The notes under the pieces are model-generated. The model had not been told where the DNA came from. It searched no databases and saw only the letters and a program-made list of their open reading frames with translations. DNA of 64,000 nt from NCBI GenBank assembly GCA_021654635.1, contig AP025179.1, positions 5,952,001 to 6,016,000 on the forward strand, written 5' to 3'. This document shows positions 1 through 10,886 of this stretch, piece after piece. The translations under genes were made by a program, and so were the position numbers. The number at the start of each line of letters is the position of its first letter. Positions within the stretch are counted from its first letter, which is position 1. Source of the DNA: Mycobacterium kiyosense (GTDB lineage Bacteria > Actinomycetota > Actinomycetes > Mycobacteriales > Mycobacteriaceae).

Positions 1-492
1 CACCGTGAACTCGAGATCGCTGAGCACCTGCAGCCCCGACATGGTGGTCGGTCGTCCGGGGCCCGGCGGGCCGGCCACCTCGTCGAACCCGGCTATCGGA
101 CTGAAGAATTGTTGCTGCAGTTGGGCATTGGCACTCGCTGCCCCGTAGTTCCACGCGTCGACGAACGAGTGCGCCGTTACCGGAGACCCGTCGGTGAATT
201 TCCAGCCCGGTTTGAGCACCACCCGGTAGTTGACGTTATCGGTGGTCGCCACGGACTCGGCGACCTCCGGGGCCGGCCGGCCGGCGGCGTCATAGGACAT
301 CAGCCCGGCGAAGAGCCGGTCGATGATGCGACCGCCGTTGCTGTCGTTGGTGCCGGTCGGGATCAGCGGGTTGGGCGGCTCGCCGCCGTTGACGACCACC
401 AGATCGGGCGTCAGCACACCGCCGCCGCAACCGCACAGGCAACCGGCCAGCAGGGTGGCCACCAGCAGCACGGCCCCCATCCTCCGATGCAT
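1..492 (-). CDS. dppA: DppA-like dipeptide ABC transporter substrate-binding lipoprotein (5' part only)
   Basis: Extracytoplasmic solute receptor of a peptide ABC importer (SBP family 5); in M. tuberculosis the Dpp system also takes part in heme uptake. Only the first 164 residues lie in the window and the C terminus is beyond base 1. The frame opens with a short basic stretch, a hydrophobic segment and a lipobox ending LLAGC, so Cys18 should be the lipidated residue. The following VNGGEPPNPLIPT-type stretch is typical of the family start. A second ATG four codons downstream is possible. The gene is divergent from acs, matching the Rv3666c-Rv3667 order. It was identified by reading the minus strand, since the open frame runs off the edge. 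Confidence 0.88.
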   Translation of the reverse strand, partial: MHRRMGAVLLVATLLAGCLCGCGGGVLTPDLVVVNGGEPPNPLIPTGTNDSNGGRIIDRLFAGLMSYDAAGRPAPEVAESVATTDNVNYRVVLKPGWKFTDGSPVTAHSFVDAWNYGAASANAQLQQQFFSPIAGFDEVAGPPGPGRPTTMSGLQVLSDLEFTV

Positions 493-609
493 AACAGCGA
501 CCTTAAGGGGTGCGCCGCCCGAGCCCCGGTCGCGGCGGAAGATGTACGCCAGGTGACCGGGAATTGAAGGATGACCGCCGGTGCCGGGTGCGGTATTACG
601 CTCACACCC

Positions 610-2562
610 GTGACCACCACCGATGCCGAACACCCCACGGCCTATCCGCCCCCGACGCAGTTCGCCGAGCAGGCCAACGCCCGGGCCGCGCTCTACGACC
701 AGGCCGAGCAGGACCGCCTGGCGTTCTGGGCCGAACAAGCCGAGCGGCTGACCTGGGACACTCCCCACACCGAGGTGCTGGACTGGTCGGACGCGCCGTT
801 CGCCAAGTGGTTCGTCGGGGGAAAGCTCAACGTCGCTTACAACTGCGTGGACCGCCACGTCGAGGCCGGCAACGGGGATCGGGTCGCCATCCACTGGGTC
901 GGCGAGCCGGAGGGCCACGAGCGCACGCTGACCTACGCGGACCTGCAGCGGGAGGTCGCTAAGGCGGCCAACGCGCTGGCCGGCCTGGGCCTGGTCGCCG
1001 GGGACCGGGTGGCCATCTACCTACCGCTCATCCCGGAAGCCGTGATCGCGATGCTGGCCTGCGCCCGGCTGGGCATCATGCACACGGTGGTGTTCGGCGG
1101 CTTCACCGCGCACGCGCTGCGGGCCCGCATCGCCGACGCCCAGGCCAAGCTGCTGATCACCGCCGACGGTCAGTTCCGCCGCGGCCACCCGGCTCCGCTC
1201 AAGGAGGCCGCCGACGAGGCCGTCTCGGTCGAGGACAGTCCCGTCGAGAACGTGATCGTGGTGCGGCGCACCGGAATAGACGTGGAATGGAACGACGACC
1301 GCGACCTGTGGTGGCACGAGGTGGTCGACGAAGCGTCGCCCGAACACACCCCGGAGGCGTTCGACGCCGAGCAACCGCTGTTCCTGCTGTACACCTCCGG
1401 CACCACCGGAACGCCCAAGGGCATCGTGCACACCAGCGGCGGCTACCTGACCCAGTGCGCGTACACCATGCACGCCGTCTTCGACGTCAAACCGGAGCGT
1501 GACGTGTTCTGGTGCACGGCCGACATCGGCTGGGTCACCGGGCACACCTACGGCGTCTACGGTCCGCTGTCCAACGGCGTCACCGAGGTGCTCTACGAGG
1601 GCACCCCCAACACACCCAGCGAGCACCGGCATTTCGAGATCATCGAAAAGTACGGCGTCACAATCTATTACACAGCGCCGACGCTGATCCGTACGTTCAT
1701 GAAGTGGGGCCGGGAGATCCCCGACGCGCATGACCTGTCCAGCATCCGGCTGCTGGGTTCGGTCGGCGAGATCATCAACCCCGAAGCGTGGCGCTGGTAC
1801 CGCGACGTCATCGGCGGCGGACGCGTGCCCGTCGTCGACACCTGGTGGCAGACCGAGACGGGTGCGGCGATGATCTCCCCGCTGCCCGGTGTCAGCAAGG
1901 CCAAGCCCGGCTCGGCGATGACCCCGCTGCCGGGCATCTCGGCCAAAATCGTCGACGATCACGGCGAGCCGCTACCGCCGGACGAGGACGGCGAGACACA
2001 CGTCACCGGCTATCTCGTCCTGGATCAGCCGTGGCCGTCGATGCTGCGCGGCATCTGGGGCGACCCGGAGCGGTACCGCAGGACGTACTGGTCGAAGTAC
2101 CCCGAGCACGGCTATTACTTCGCCGGTGACGGCGCCCGGTTCGACCCCGACGGCGACATCTGGGTGCTGGGCCGCATCGACGACGTGATGAATATTTCCG
2201 GGCACCGCATCTCCACCGCCGAGGTGGAGTCCGCGCTGGTCGGGCACCCGGGGGTGGCCGAGGCGGCGGTGGTCGGGGTCACCGACGACACCACCGGCCA
2301 GGCAATCTGCGCGTTCGTGGTGTTGCGCGGCAACTACGAGGCCACCGACGGCACCGTCGAGGAACTGCGTGCCGAGGTCGCCCACGAGATCTCGCCGATC
2401 GCCAAGCCGCGCGAAGTCCATGTGGTGCCGGAGTTGCCGAAGACCCGCAGCGGCAAGATCATGCGCCGGTTGCTGCGCGACATCGCCGAGAACCGCGAGC
2501 TGGGCGACACCTCGACGCTGCTGGATCCCAATGTGTTCGACGCGATCCGCGAGGCCAAGTAA
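610..2562 (+). CDS. acs: Acetyl-CoA synthetase (AMP-forming)
   Basis: Activates acetate to acetyl-CoA through an acetyl-adenylate in the cytoplasm. About 650 residues, the normal length. The adenylate-forming P-loop TSGTTGTPKG is near residue 262, the TWWQTETG signature near 410, and the C-terminal KTRSGKIMRR with the regulatory acetylatable lysine near 615. The frame is open upstream to an ATG at 571. I prefer GTG 610 because homology with the M. tuberculosis protein begins just after it (YPPPTQFAEQANAR), but neither start has a well-spaced ribosome site. It is convergent with the protease gene, with only 5 bases between stop codons. Confidence 0.96.
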   Translation: MTTTDAEHPTAYPPPTQFAEQANARAALYDQAEQDRLAFWAEQAERLTWDTPHTEVLDWSDAPFAKWFVGGKLNVAYNCVDRHVEAGNGDRVAIHWVGEPEGHERTLTYADLQREVAKAANALAGLGLVAGDRVAIYLPLIPEAVIAMLACARLGIMHTVVFGGFTAHALRARIADAQAKLLITADGQFRRGHPAPLKEAADEAVSVEDSPVENVIVVRRTGIDVEWNDDRDLWWHEVVDEASPEHTPEAFDAEQPLFLLYTSGTTGTPKGIVHTSGGYLTQCAYTMHAVFDVKPERDVFWCTADIGWVTGHTYGVYGPLSNGVTEVLYEGTPNTPSEHRHFEIIEKYGVTIYYTAPTLIRTFMKWGREIPDAHDLSSIRLLGSVGEIINPEAWRWYRDVIGGGRVPVVDTWWQTETGAAMISPLPGVSKAKPGSAMTPLPGISAKIVDDHGEPLPPDEDGETHVTGYLVLDQPWPSMLRGIWGDPERYRRTYWSKYPEHGYYFAGDGARFDPDGDIWVLGRIDDVMNISGHRISTAEVESALVGHPGVAEAAVVGVTDDTTGQAICAFVVLRGNYEATDGTVEELRAEVAHEISPIAKPREVHVVPELPKTRSGKIMRRLLRDIAENRELGDTSTLLDPNVFDAIREAK

Positions 2563-2567
2563 GCGCG

Positions 2568-3272
2568 TCAGGAAATCGGCACGAAACCGGAGCCGGGCCG
2601 GTTCTTGGCGACGATGTCGGCCAGGTCGGCGTTGATCGACATCACCACCGCCGGCGTGTGCAGCGGAATGTATTTGGTGATGCAGCTGGGCAGGCTGTCG
2701 CTGAAGGCGCCGTGGATCATGCCGACCAGCTGGCTGTCCACCGTGACCGGCGCCCCGGAGTCGCCGGGCCCACCGCACACCTGCATCAGGATGGTGCCCG
2801 GGTCCTGGCCGGGTCCCCAGGTCACGCCGCACGAGTTACCGGTGGTGCGGCCCTGCTTGCAGGCGACCTGTCCGAACGTCGGGTCGGGTCCGATGCCGTT
2901 GATGGCGAAGCCGTTCAGGTTGGCCACCGGCGTCACCTTGGCCGGGTCGAACTTGATGACCGCGTAGTCGAGGCTGTCGTTGCCGGCGACCATGGTGCCC
3001 ACCGGACCCCGGTTCTCGGCGTCCTCGGCAGCGACGGGAGCGCCCGGGCCGCCGCAGTGCGCCGAGGTGAAACCGATCAGGTCACCACGATTGTCGTGGC
3101 CGATCGCGGTCAGCGTGCACAGCGTGCCGGTGTTGACGACGATGCCCGCGCCACCACCCAGCGGCACCTTCTCGTCGGCGTTGGCGGTGCCGGCCGGCGC
3201 CAGCAGCAGGCCCAGGAACACGGCCAGGACGGCCGCGATGGCGGGTACGGGGCCGCTAGGCGCCTTCGGCAA
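2568..3272 (-). CDS. Secreted trypsin-fold serine protease (Rv3668c-like)
   Basis: Predicted exported chymotrypsin-family (S1) protease of 234 residues. An N-terminal hydrophobic signal segment (about residues 10-32) ends in an Ala-rich cleavage-like site. The catalytic triad can be read as His72 in TSAHC, Asp102 in LDYAVIKFD and Ser172 in GDSGAP. The frame is open to 3347, but TTG 3272 has a GGGAG ribosome site seven bases upstream and gives the usual length, so the extra 25 residues are probably not translated. Orthologous by order and sequence to M. tuberculosis Rv3668c. Natural substrates are not known to me. Confidence 0.9.
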   Translation of the reverse strand: MPKAPSGPVPAIAAVLAVFLGLLLAPAGTANADEKVPLGGGAGIVVNTGTLCTLTAIGHDNRGDLIGFTSAHCGGPGAPVAAEDAENRGPVGTMVAGNDSLDYAVIKFDPAKVTPVANLNGFAINGIGPDPTFGQVACKQGRTTGNSCGVTWGPGQDPGTILMQVCGGPGDSGAPVTVDSQLVGMIHGAFSDSLPSCITKYIPLHTPAVVMSINADLADIVAKNRPGSGFVPIS

Positions 3273-3519
3273 AGTATTACTCCCGTCGGGATTTTGAACC
3301 TGGAGAAAGTTCGGAGACCAGTGCGTCAGTGTAGAGGATCGTCCCATGGCGGCCGGGGCCGTTCCGAGCAGCCGACAACCTCAGTTCGCGGGCCGATCCG
3401 GCGTCGTTCACGGACGGTTCGGCTGGCCTCGTCCGGCAACGGTTCACATGGCAACATAAGCGGCGACGCGGCGCGCCGGTGGGGCGCTGGACGAAGGCGT
3501 GAAACGGAGAGGACCGTCT

Positions 3520-4038
3520 GTGAGCAAACCCGATAAGAACGGTGTGCCCAACACGCTGACCACGATCCCGCTGGCCGACCCGCACGCCCGGGCCGGTGAG
3601 CCGACGGTGGGCGACCTGATCAAGGATGCGACCACGCAGATGTCGACGCTGGTGCGCGCCGAGGTCGAGTTGGCCCGCGCCGAGATCACCCGGGACGTGA
3701 AGAAAGGCCTGACCGGCAGCGTCTTCTTCATCTCCGCGCTGGTCGTCCTGTTCTACTCCACCTTCTTTCTGTTCTTCTTCCTGGCCGAACTGCTCGACAC
3801 CTGGCTGTGGCGCTGGGTGGCGTTCCTGATCGTCTTCGCGATCATGGTCGTGGTCACCGCGGTGCTGGCACTGCTGGGCTTCCTGAAGGTGCGCCGGATC
3901 CGGGGGCCGAGCAAGACCATCGAATCGGTGAAGGAATTGCCCAGCGCGTTCACGCCGGGTCACGACAAGACGCCGTCGACCTCGAACGTCCCGGCGATCA
4001 CCTCGGACAAGACACCCACCGATCCCTCGGGTTGGTAG
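3520..4038 (+). CDS. Actinobacterial holin-X-type membrane protein (Rv3669-like)
   Basis: Small integral membrane protein of about 172 residues. The N-terminal part is amphipathic and charged, with VRAEVELARAEITRDVKK resembling the phage-holin superfamily III start. Two long hydrophobic segments follow, around residues 65-90 and 97-120, and then a hydrophilic tail. GTG 3520 is chosen because GGAGAGG lies just upstream and the first residues match the M. tuberculosis protein; an ATG at 3499 is also in frame. Its stop is directly followed by the ATG of the next gene, so the two are likely co-transcribed. A holin-like name is by family only; no lysis role is implied. Confidence 0.85.
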   Translation: MSKPDKNGVPNTLTTIPLADPHARAGEPTVGDLIKDATTQMSTLVRAEVELARAEITRDVKKGLTGSVFFISALVVLFYSTFFLFFFLAELLDTWLWRWVAFLIVFAIMVVVTAVLALLGFLKVRRIRGPSKTIESVKELPSAFTPGHDKTPSTSNVPAITSDKTPTDPSGW

Positions 4039-4995
4039 ATGCCGGCTCCAGATCCGTCGATGGTCCGCATCGGCGGGCCTTGGCGCCATCTGGACGTGCA
4101 CGCCAACGGTATCCGGTTCCATGTCGTCGAGGCTGTTGCCGACGATGTGGAGGCTGGTGTGCCGGCCACCGCGCGGCCGCTGGTCATCCTGCTGCACGGG
4201 TTCGGCTCGTTCTGGTATTCCTGGCGCCACCAGTTGCGGGAGTTGCGCGGGGCCCGGGTGGTCGCGGTCGACCTGCGCGGCTACGGCGGCAGCGACAAAC
4301 CGCCGCGCGGCTATGACGGCTGGACGCTGGCCGGCGACACCGCCGGGTTGATCCGCGCGCTCGGGCATTCCTCGGCGACGCTGATCGGCCACGCCGACGG
4401 CGGGCTGGCCTGCTGGGCCACCGCGCTGCTGCATTCGCGGCTGGTCCGCGCCATCGCCCTGGTCAGTTCGCCGCACCCGGCCGCATTGCGGCGAGCCACG
4501 CTGACCCGCCGCGACCAGGGTCGCGCGCTGCTGCCCACACTGCTGCGTTACCAGACGCCGCTGTTTCCCGAGCGGCTACTGACCAGGAACAACGGCGCCG
4601 AGATCGAACGGCTGGTGCGTAGCCGCAGCAGTGCCAAATGGGTTGCCTCCGAGGATTTTTCGCAATCCGTCGACTACCTGCGCCAGGCCATCCGGATCCC
4701 GGGGGCCGCGCATTGTGCGCTGGAGTATCAGCGGTGGGCGGTGCGCAGCCAGCTGCGCACCGAAGGCCACCGTTTCATCAAGTCGACCGTGGCACCCCTC
4801 GGCGTGCCGCTGCTGCACATTCGCGGCGACGCCGACCCCTACGTGCTGGCCGCGCCCGTCGAGGGGACCCAGCGCTACGCGCCGCACGGACGCTATATAT
4901 CTGTGGCCGGCGCCGGGCATTTCAGCCACGAAGAGGCTCCGCAGGAGATCAACCGGCACCTGATGAGGTTCCTCGATCAGCAGCGGGTCAGGTGA
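4039..4995 (+). CDS. ephE: Alpha/beta-hydrolase, epoxide hydrolase EphE-like
   Basis: Soluble alpha/beta-hydrolase fold enzyme of 318 residues, annotated in M. tuberculosis as a possible epoxide hydrolase (Rv3670). Visible motifs are the oxyanion-hole LLHGFG, the strand DLRGYGGSDKP, and a nucleophile-elbow position reading GHADGG with Asp as nucleophile, as in epoxide hydrolases and haloalkane dehalogenases. The catalytic His lies in AGAGHFSHEEAP near the C terminus. ATG 4039 follows the previous stop without a gap. The 3' end overlaps the end of convergent marP by 8 bases. Confidence 0.87.
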   Translation: MPAPDPSMVRIGGPWRHLDVHANGIRFHVVEAVADDVEAGVPATARPLVILLHGFGSFWYSWRHQLRELRGARVVAVDLRGYGGSDKPPRGYDGWTLAGDTAGLIRALGHSSATLIGHADGGLACWATALLHSRLVRAIALVSSPHPAALRRATLTRRDQGRALLPTLLRYQTPLFPERLLTRNNGAEIERLVRSRSSAKWVASEDFSQSVDYLRQAIRIPGAAHCALEYQRWAVRSQLRTEGHRFIKSTVAPLGVPLLHIRGDADPYVLAAPVEGTQRYAPHGRYISVAGAGHFSHEEAPQEINRHLMRFLDQQRVR

Positions 4996-6190
4996 CGCAG
5001 GCGCCGGTGTTGACCTGCTGGGTGGCGCCGATCTTGGTCAGCTGACTGTTCACTTCCTCGGCGGTCAACACGAAGCCGGTGTCGGCGTCGTCGACCGCGG
5101 CGCCGAACACCACGCCGAGCACGCGACCGTTCAGGTCGATCAGCGGCCCGCCCGAATCTCCTTGTTCCACATTGGCTCTGATCGTGTAGACGTCGCGGGT
5201 CACCTGCTGCGGGCTGTGGTAGATGTCGGGTCCGCTGAGCTTGATGATCTCCCGGATCCGGGCCGGGGTGGCAGTGAAGTTGCCGCCGCCCGGGTAACCG
5301 AGGACAACCACGTCGGTGCCGGTCTTGGCCGGGGCGGTGGCGAACTCGAGTGGCGCCGACGGCAGTCCCGGCACGGCGAGTATGGCGATGTCCACCTGAG
5401 GGTCGTAGGACACCACGGTGGCGTTGTAATCCTTGCCCGCCACCTGCAGCGAGACATTGTTGGATCCGGCCACCACGTGCGCGTTAGTCATCACCCGCTC
5501 CGGAGCGATCACGAAGCCGGTGCCCTCCAAGATCTTCTGGCAGCTCGGCGCCATGCTGCGGATCTTGACGACGCTGGGCGCGACGGTGGCGACCACCGGG
5601 TTGTTGGCCAGCGCCGGATCCGGCGAAGCGACCGGAATGATCGGGGTTCGGCTGAACGGCGGCAGCACCGCCGGCAGACCGGAGATGTTGAGCAGCGCCG
5701 AAAGCCGCTTGGGCACCGTCTTCAGCCAGGTCGGGGCCACCTCGTTGACTTCGGCGAGCACCCGCGAGCCACGGACCGCGGCGGCCAGCTCCGGCTGATC
5801 TTTGGACTGGGTCAGCGGTGTCGCCAGCAGCCAGGCCGCCGTGAGCACCACCACGAGCTGCAGCCCCACCCCGATCACCGAGTCGACCAGGCGGACCGGC
5901 CGGTTGCGGATCGCACTGCGCACGGCCCGGCCCAGCACCACGCCGGCGACCTCGCCGACCACCACCAGGGCCAGGATCACGAACAGCGCGGCGAACAGTT
6001 TGGCGCGCGGCGCCGAGATGTGGCCGACCAGGTGCGGCACCAGCAACACCCCGGCCATACCGCCGAGCACCACCCCCGCGAACGACAGCATGGAACCCAG
6101 TGCGCCGGACCGCCATCCGGAGATCGCGGCGATGAAGGCCACCGCCAGCACCGCGATGTCGAGCCACTGCGACGGGGTCATCGAGTTCAT
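4988..6190 (-). CDS. marP: Membrane-anchored acid-resistance serine protease MarP
   Basis: Periplasmic protease tethered by four predicted N-terminal membrane helices (roughly residues 7-160, CvpA-like), followed by a trypsin-like domain. The triad matches the M. tuberculosis MarP residues: His in MTNAHVVAG, Asp in DPQVDIAILAVP, Ser in VEQGDSGGPL. MarP is required for intrabacterial pH homeostasis in acid. Length is 400 residues from ATG 6190, or 397 from the internal ATG 6181 that corresponds to the known start. ATG 6190 overlaps the stop of the upstream Nudix gene (ATGA), implying translational coupling. Confidence 0.95.
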   Translation of the reverse strand: MNSMTPSQWLDIAVLAVAFIAAISGWRSGALGSMLSFAGVVLGGMAGVLLVPHLVGHISAPRAKLFAALFVILALVVVGEVAGVVLGRAVRSAIRNRPVRLVDSVIGVGLQLVVVLTAAWLLATPLTQSKDQPELAAAVRGSRVLAEVNEVAPTWLKTVPKRLSALLNISGLPAVLPPFSRTPIIPVASPDPALANNPVVATVAPSVVKIRSMAPSCQKILEGTGFVIAPERVMTNAHVVAGSNNVSLQVAGKDYNATVVSYDPQVDIAILAVPGLPSAPLEFATAPAKTGTDVVVLGYPGGGNFTATPARIREIIKLSGPDIYHSPQQVTRDVYTIRANVEQGDSGGPLIDLNGRVLGVVFGAAVDDADTGFVLTAEEVNSQLTKIGATQQVNTGACVT

Positions 6191-6955
6191 CGGTCGTCAC
6201 CGACCAGCACCATCGCGTCATCCAGCTCGCGCAGGTCGTCGGTATCCCACGGCTGGGACCAGCCCGCGACGTCGAGCATCGCGGAGATCACCTGCCCGGT
6301 GAAGCCCCACACCAGCATCTGGTTCAGCAGAAACGCCGGCCCGGCCCAGCGCTTGCCCAACGTGCCGCGGTAGACCATCAGCCGATTCTCCGGGTTGATG
6401 AACGCGCGCACCGGGACCCGCGCCACGATCGCGGTCTCGGCGTCGTTGACAACGGTGACCGGCCCGGGATCCGGCGAGTACGCCAGCACCGGGACGACGT
6501 GGAAGTTCGACGGCGCGATGAACGTCCGTTCCATGGTGGCCAGCGCATGCAGTCGGGTGACGTCGATCCCGGTCTCCTCACGCGCTTCCCGCAGCGCGGT
6601 CGCGACGGGACCGTCGTCACCGGGATCCGATGCGCCGCCGGGGAAGGCCGCCTGCCCGGCGTGGTGGCGCAGCGTGGAGGCCCGCACGGTGAGCAGCAGG
6701 TCGGCGTCGTCGGGTACGCCGGTCTCGGCAGGGGTGTGGTGCGGTCCGGAGAAGAGCACCAGCACGGCGGCGTCCCGGCCGGTGCGGCGCAGCGACGACA
6801 CCGATCTGGCCGCGGTCACCATGGCGAGAACGTCGGCCGGCAGGCGGCGGCGGTACGCGTCGGGGATCTGGTCGACGTTGTCGACGAGGGGCCGAAGCCA
6901 CGGCGGGCCCACGTCCGGAGTCAGGGGAATCGCTGCGGTCACCGGCGCCTCCCTC

Positions 6956-6969
<14 letters not shown>
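6187..6969 (-). CDS. Nudix hydrolase, CoA pyrophosphatase-type (Rv3672c-like)
   Basis: Predicted Nudix pyrophosphohydrolase of 260 residues. The CoA-diphosphatase extension can be read as LTVRASTLRHHAGQAAFPGG, directly before a Nudix box ending ALREAREETGI. The box has Asp residues (DPGDD) where the first Glu of the canonical signature lies, as is common in this subfamily. The likely substrate is CoA or an oxidised or acylated CoA. It lies in a tight minus-strand operon (nth, TlpA-like, Nudix, marP) with overlaps of 14 bases upstream and 4 bases downstream. Confidence 0.88.
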
Positions 6970-8385
<1,416 letters not shown>

Positions 8386-8429
8386 CTACGACAGAGTACT
8401 GATTTCGTAATCTCGCTGAGACCTTCGCA

Positions 8430-8837
8430 GTGTTTACTCTCCTTGTGTTGTGGTTGCTGGTGGCCTGCATTCCGGGGTTGCTGATGCTCGCGACGCTCGG
8501 GCTCGGGCGCTTGGAGAAGATGCTCGCCGAGGGCAGCGTGACGGCCACCGACGTCGCCGATTTTCTGGACCAGGCAGACGCAGTCGACATGCGCACGCTG
8601 GCACGGGAGGGCATGCCCGAGGCGCTGGAGTACCTGCACCGCCGCCAGGCGCTGGGTTTGGCGGCGGCCCCGCGGCCCAAGCAGCTGACCGGTCGCCATC
8701 ACGCCGAGACATTGTTTGCCGTCGAATACGTCGGACGTATCGAATCGGGCGCGTCCGCCCGGCACGCGGCCGGCTTCGAGTCGATTTACCGGGCCAACGC
8801 ACAGGTTACGGTGACTCGACACGTCAATCGTGTGTAG
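8430..8837 (+). CDS. Small membrane-anchored protein of unknown function (Rv3675-like)
   Basis: A 135-residue protein with one N-terminal hydrophobic segment (residues 2-24) followed by a soluble alpha-helical part. It matches the position and sequence character of M. tuberculosis Rv3675. No catalytic motif is visible. The GTG at 8430 gives the full hydrophobic anchor; a GTG seven codons in is also possible. It sits between nth (divergent) and crp (same strand), about 100 bases upstream of crp and probably not co-transcribed with it. Confidence 0.75.
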   Translation: MFTLLVLWLLVACIPGLLMLATLGLGRLEKMLAEGSVTATDVADFLDQADAVDMRTLAREGMPEALEYLHRRQALGLAAAPRPKQLTGRHHAETLFAVEYVGRIESGASARHAAGFESIYRANAQVTVTRHVNRV

Positions 8838-8839
8838 CG

Positions 8840-8868
8840 TTGGCAGGTCGCGCCGTTTGGCCTACCTT
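8840..8868 (+). promoter_or_regulatory. Candidate SigA-type promoter of crp
   Basis: TTGGCA at 8840-8845 and TACCTT at 8863-8868 are separated by 17 bases, a plausible housekeeping -35/-10 pair about 75 bases upstream of the crp start. Called by inspection only. Confidence 0.35.
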
Positions 8869-8945
8869 TAGACTCGTGTCGACCGTCACAGGTTGGCCTG
8901 CCCATATCAACTTCGTTAGAACCTGAACAGGCAAGAAGAGGCAAC

Positions 8946-9620
8946 GTGGACGAGATCCTGGCAAGGGCAGGAATCTTCCAAGGGGTTGAACCCAGCGCAG
9001 TCGCTGCGTTGACCAAGCAGCTGCAGCCCGTTGATTTCCCCCGCGGACACACGGTTTTCGCTGAAGGCGAGCCGGGCGACCGGCTGTACATCATCGTCGC
9101 CGGCAAGGTGAAGATCGGTCGCCGCTCACCGGACGGCCGAGAGAACCTGCTCACCATCATGGGCCCGTCGGACATGTTCGGCGAGCTGTCCATCTTCGAC
9201 CCGGGTCCCCGGACGTCCAGCGCGACGACGATCACCGAGGTACGCGCGGTTTCGATGGACCGTGATGCGCTGCGGGCCTGGATCGCCGACCGCCCGGAGA
9301 TCGCCGAGCAGCTGTTACGCGTGCTGGCCCGCCGGCTGCGCCGTACCAACAACAACCTGGCTGACCTGATCTTCACCGACGTGCCGGGCCGGGTGGCCAA
9401 GCAGCTGTTGCAGCTCGCTCAGCGGTTCGGCACCCAGGAGGGTGGCGCGATGCGGGTGACCCACGACCTGACCCAGGAGGAGATCGCCCAGCTGGTGGGC
9501 GCGTCGCGGGAGACGGTGAACAAGGCGCTGGCCGACTTCGCGCACCGCGGCTGGATTCGCCTGGAGGGCAAGAGCGTGCTCATCTCGGACTCGGAGCGAC
9601 TGGCCCGCCGGGCTCGCTGA
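8946..9620 (+). CDS. crp: cAMP receptor protein Crp (Rv3676 orthologue)
   Basis: Global transcription factor binding cAMP and TGTGA-N6-TCACA-type operators. The 224 residues are nearly identical to M. tuberculosis Crp. The cyclic-nucleotide domain (about residues 1-115) carries the phosphate-binding cassette [16 protein letters not shown], a dimer helix follows, and the winged helix is near residues 170-210 with [15 protein letters not shown] as recognition helix. GTG 8946 is preceded by an AAGAAGAGG purine-rich ribosome site. Confidence 0.97.
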   Translation: MDEILARAGIFQGVEPSAVAALTKQLQPVDFPRGHTVFAEGEPGDRLYIIVAGKVKIGRRSPDGRENLLTIMGPSDMFGELSIFDPGPRTSSATTITEVRAVSMDRDALRAWIADRPEIAEQLLRVLARRLRRTNNNLADLIFTDVPGRVAKQLLQLAQRFGTQEGGAMRVTHDLTQEEIAQLVGASRETVNKALADFAHRGWIRLEGKSVLISDSERLARRAR

Positions 9621-9635
9621 CCCGTCGAGCCCTGC

Positions 9636-10424
9636 TCAGCCGCGCAGGTGGTCCAGCTGCACCTGCACCGACCATTCGGCGGCGTCCCACAGTTTCTCGT
9701 CGACGTCGGTGTAGACGTGCTCGACCACCTGCCGCGCACCGGCGTCCTCGCCGAGTTCGCGCAGGGCGGCGCGCACCTGCTCCAGCCGCTCCTGCCGATG
9801 CGCCAGGTATCCCTGCGCGACGGCTTCCAGATCGGGCAGCTCCGGCCCGTGCCCGGGTAATACCGCTCGGGCGCCCAGCCCGCGCAACCGGTGCAGCGAT
9901 TCCAGATACGCGGTCAGGTTGCCGTCTTCTTTGTCCATCACGGTGGTGCCGCGACCCAGCACAGTGTCGGCGGTCAGGACCGCATCCTCGAGCACGAACG
10001 ACAACGAGTCGGCGGTGTGCCCGGGGGTGGACATCACCTTGATCTTCACTCCGGCGGCGTCGATCACTTCACCGTCGATCAGGTGGCCGCCGAGTCCGCG
10101 CAGGAAACCGCTGCCTGCCGAGCGCACCGTTGCCCCGGTCAAGTCGACCAGCTTGTCGATGCCGTCGGTGTGGTCGACGTGACGATGGCTGATCAGCACC
10201 AGGGTGATGCGGCCCAGCGCGGCAACCCGGGCAATGTGCTCGTCGTCGTCGGGGCCGGGATCCACGATCACCAGCTCGTCGCTGCGCGGGCCGCGCAACA
10301 CCCAGGTGTTGGTGCCCTCCAGCGTCATCAGCCCGGGGTTGTCGCACAGCAGCACCGAGACGGTGTCGGTGACGGGGCGCAGCTGACCGTAGGCGGGATG
10401 GGTGAGCGCTGTCGTGTCGGGCAT
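9636..10424 (-). CDS. Metallo-beta-lactamase-fold hydrolase (Rv3677c-like)
   Basis: Soluble 262-residue MBL-fold hydrolase. The metal motif HxHxDH reads SHRHVDHTDG, with later ligands in STPGHTADS and the DTVLGRGT region. The C-terminal helical domain resembles the LACTB2/glyoxalase II-like group, whose members include endoribonucleases and thioester hydrolases. The substrate cannot be set from sequence. It is the last gene of a short minus-strand operon with the RidA-type gene, six bases apart. Confidence 0.85.
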   Translation of the reverse strand: MPDTTALTHPAYGQLRPVTDTVSVLLCDNPGLMTLEGTNTWVLRGPRSDELVIVDPGPDDDEHIARVAALGRITLVLISHRHVDHTDGIDKLVDLTGATVRSAGSGFLRGLGGHLIDGEVIDAAGVKIKVMSTPGHTADSLSFVLEDAVLTADTVLGRGTTVMDKEDGNLTAYLESLHRLRGLGARAVLPGHGPELPDLEAVAQGYLAHRQERLEQVRAALRELGEDAGARQVVEHVYTDVDEKLWDAAEWSVQVQLDHLRG

Positions 10425-10430
10425 CGGCCG

Positions 10431-10886
10431 CTAACCGACCTCCACGATGAGCTCCACCTCCACCGGCGCGTCCAGCGGCAGTTCGGCCACACCGACGGCC
10501 GAGCGCGCGTGCTTGCCGGCGTCGCCGAACACTTCGGCCAGCAACTCGGAGGCCCCGTTGACGACGCCCGGCTGGCCGTGGAAGCCCGGCGCGGAGGCGA
10601 CGAATCCGACCACCTTGACCACTTGGGTCACCGCGTCGAGACCGACCAGCGCATCGACGGCGGCCAACGCGTTGAGCGCGCAGGTGCGTGCCAGCGACTT
10701 GCCGACATCGGGGGCCACGCCGGCGCCGACCTTGCCGGTGCCGGTCAGCTTGCCGTCCACGAACGGCAACTGGCCCGCGGTGTAGACGAGGTTGCCGGTG
10801 CGCACGGCGGGAACATAGGCCGCCAGCGGTGCGACCACCTGCGGCAGTTCCAGGCCGAGTTCGTGCAGCCGGGCTTTGGCGCTCAC
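10431..10886 (-). CDS. RidA/YjgF-family protein (Rv3678c-like)
   Basis: A 151-residue member of the YjgF/YER057c/UK114 family; true RidA proteins hydrolyse reactive enamine/imine intermediates formed by PLP enzymes. The sequence shows the family core (TAGQLPFVDGKLTGTGKVG). The family's arginine that would bind the 2-imino acid is not obvious to me, so this may be a non-canonical subgroup. The GTG start at 10886 overlaps the stop of the small gene upstream (GTGA). Confidence 0.85.
   Translation of the reverse strand: MSAKARLHELGLELPQVVAPLAAYVPAVRTGNLVYTAGQLPFVDGKLTGTGKVGAGVAPDVGKSLARTCALNALAAVDALVGLDAVTQVVKVVGFVASAPGFHGQPGVVNGASELLAEVFGDAGKHARSAVGVAELPLDAPVEVELIVEVG

Noticed and set aside
1021..1962. 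Long open frame antisense to acs (and similar ones, e.g. 54512-56338 antisense to glpK)
   Set aside because: High-GC third-position bias keeps antisense frames open; the composition is Arg/Gly/Ala-rich without family motifs, and the sense genes are certain.
3273..3519. Promoters in the divergent gap between the protease and holin-like genes
   Set aside because: Both genes must have promoters here, but no -35/-10 pair stood out enough to report.
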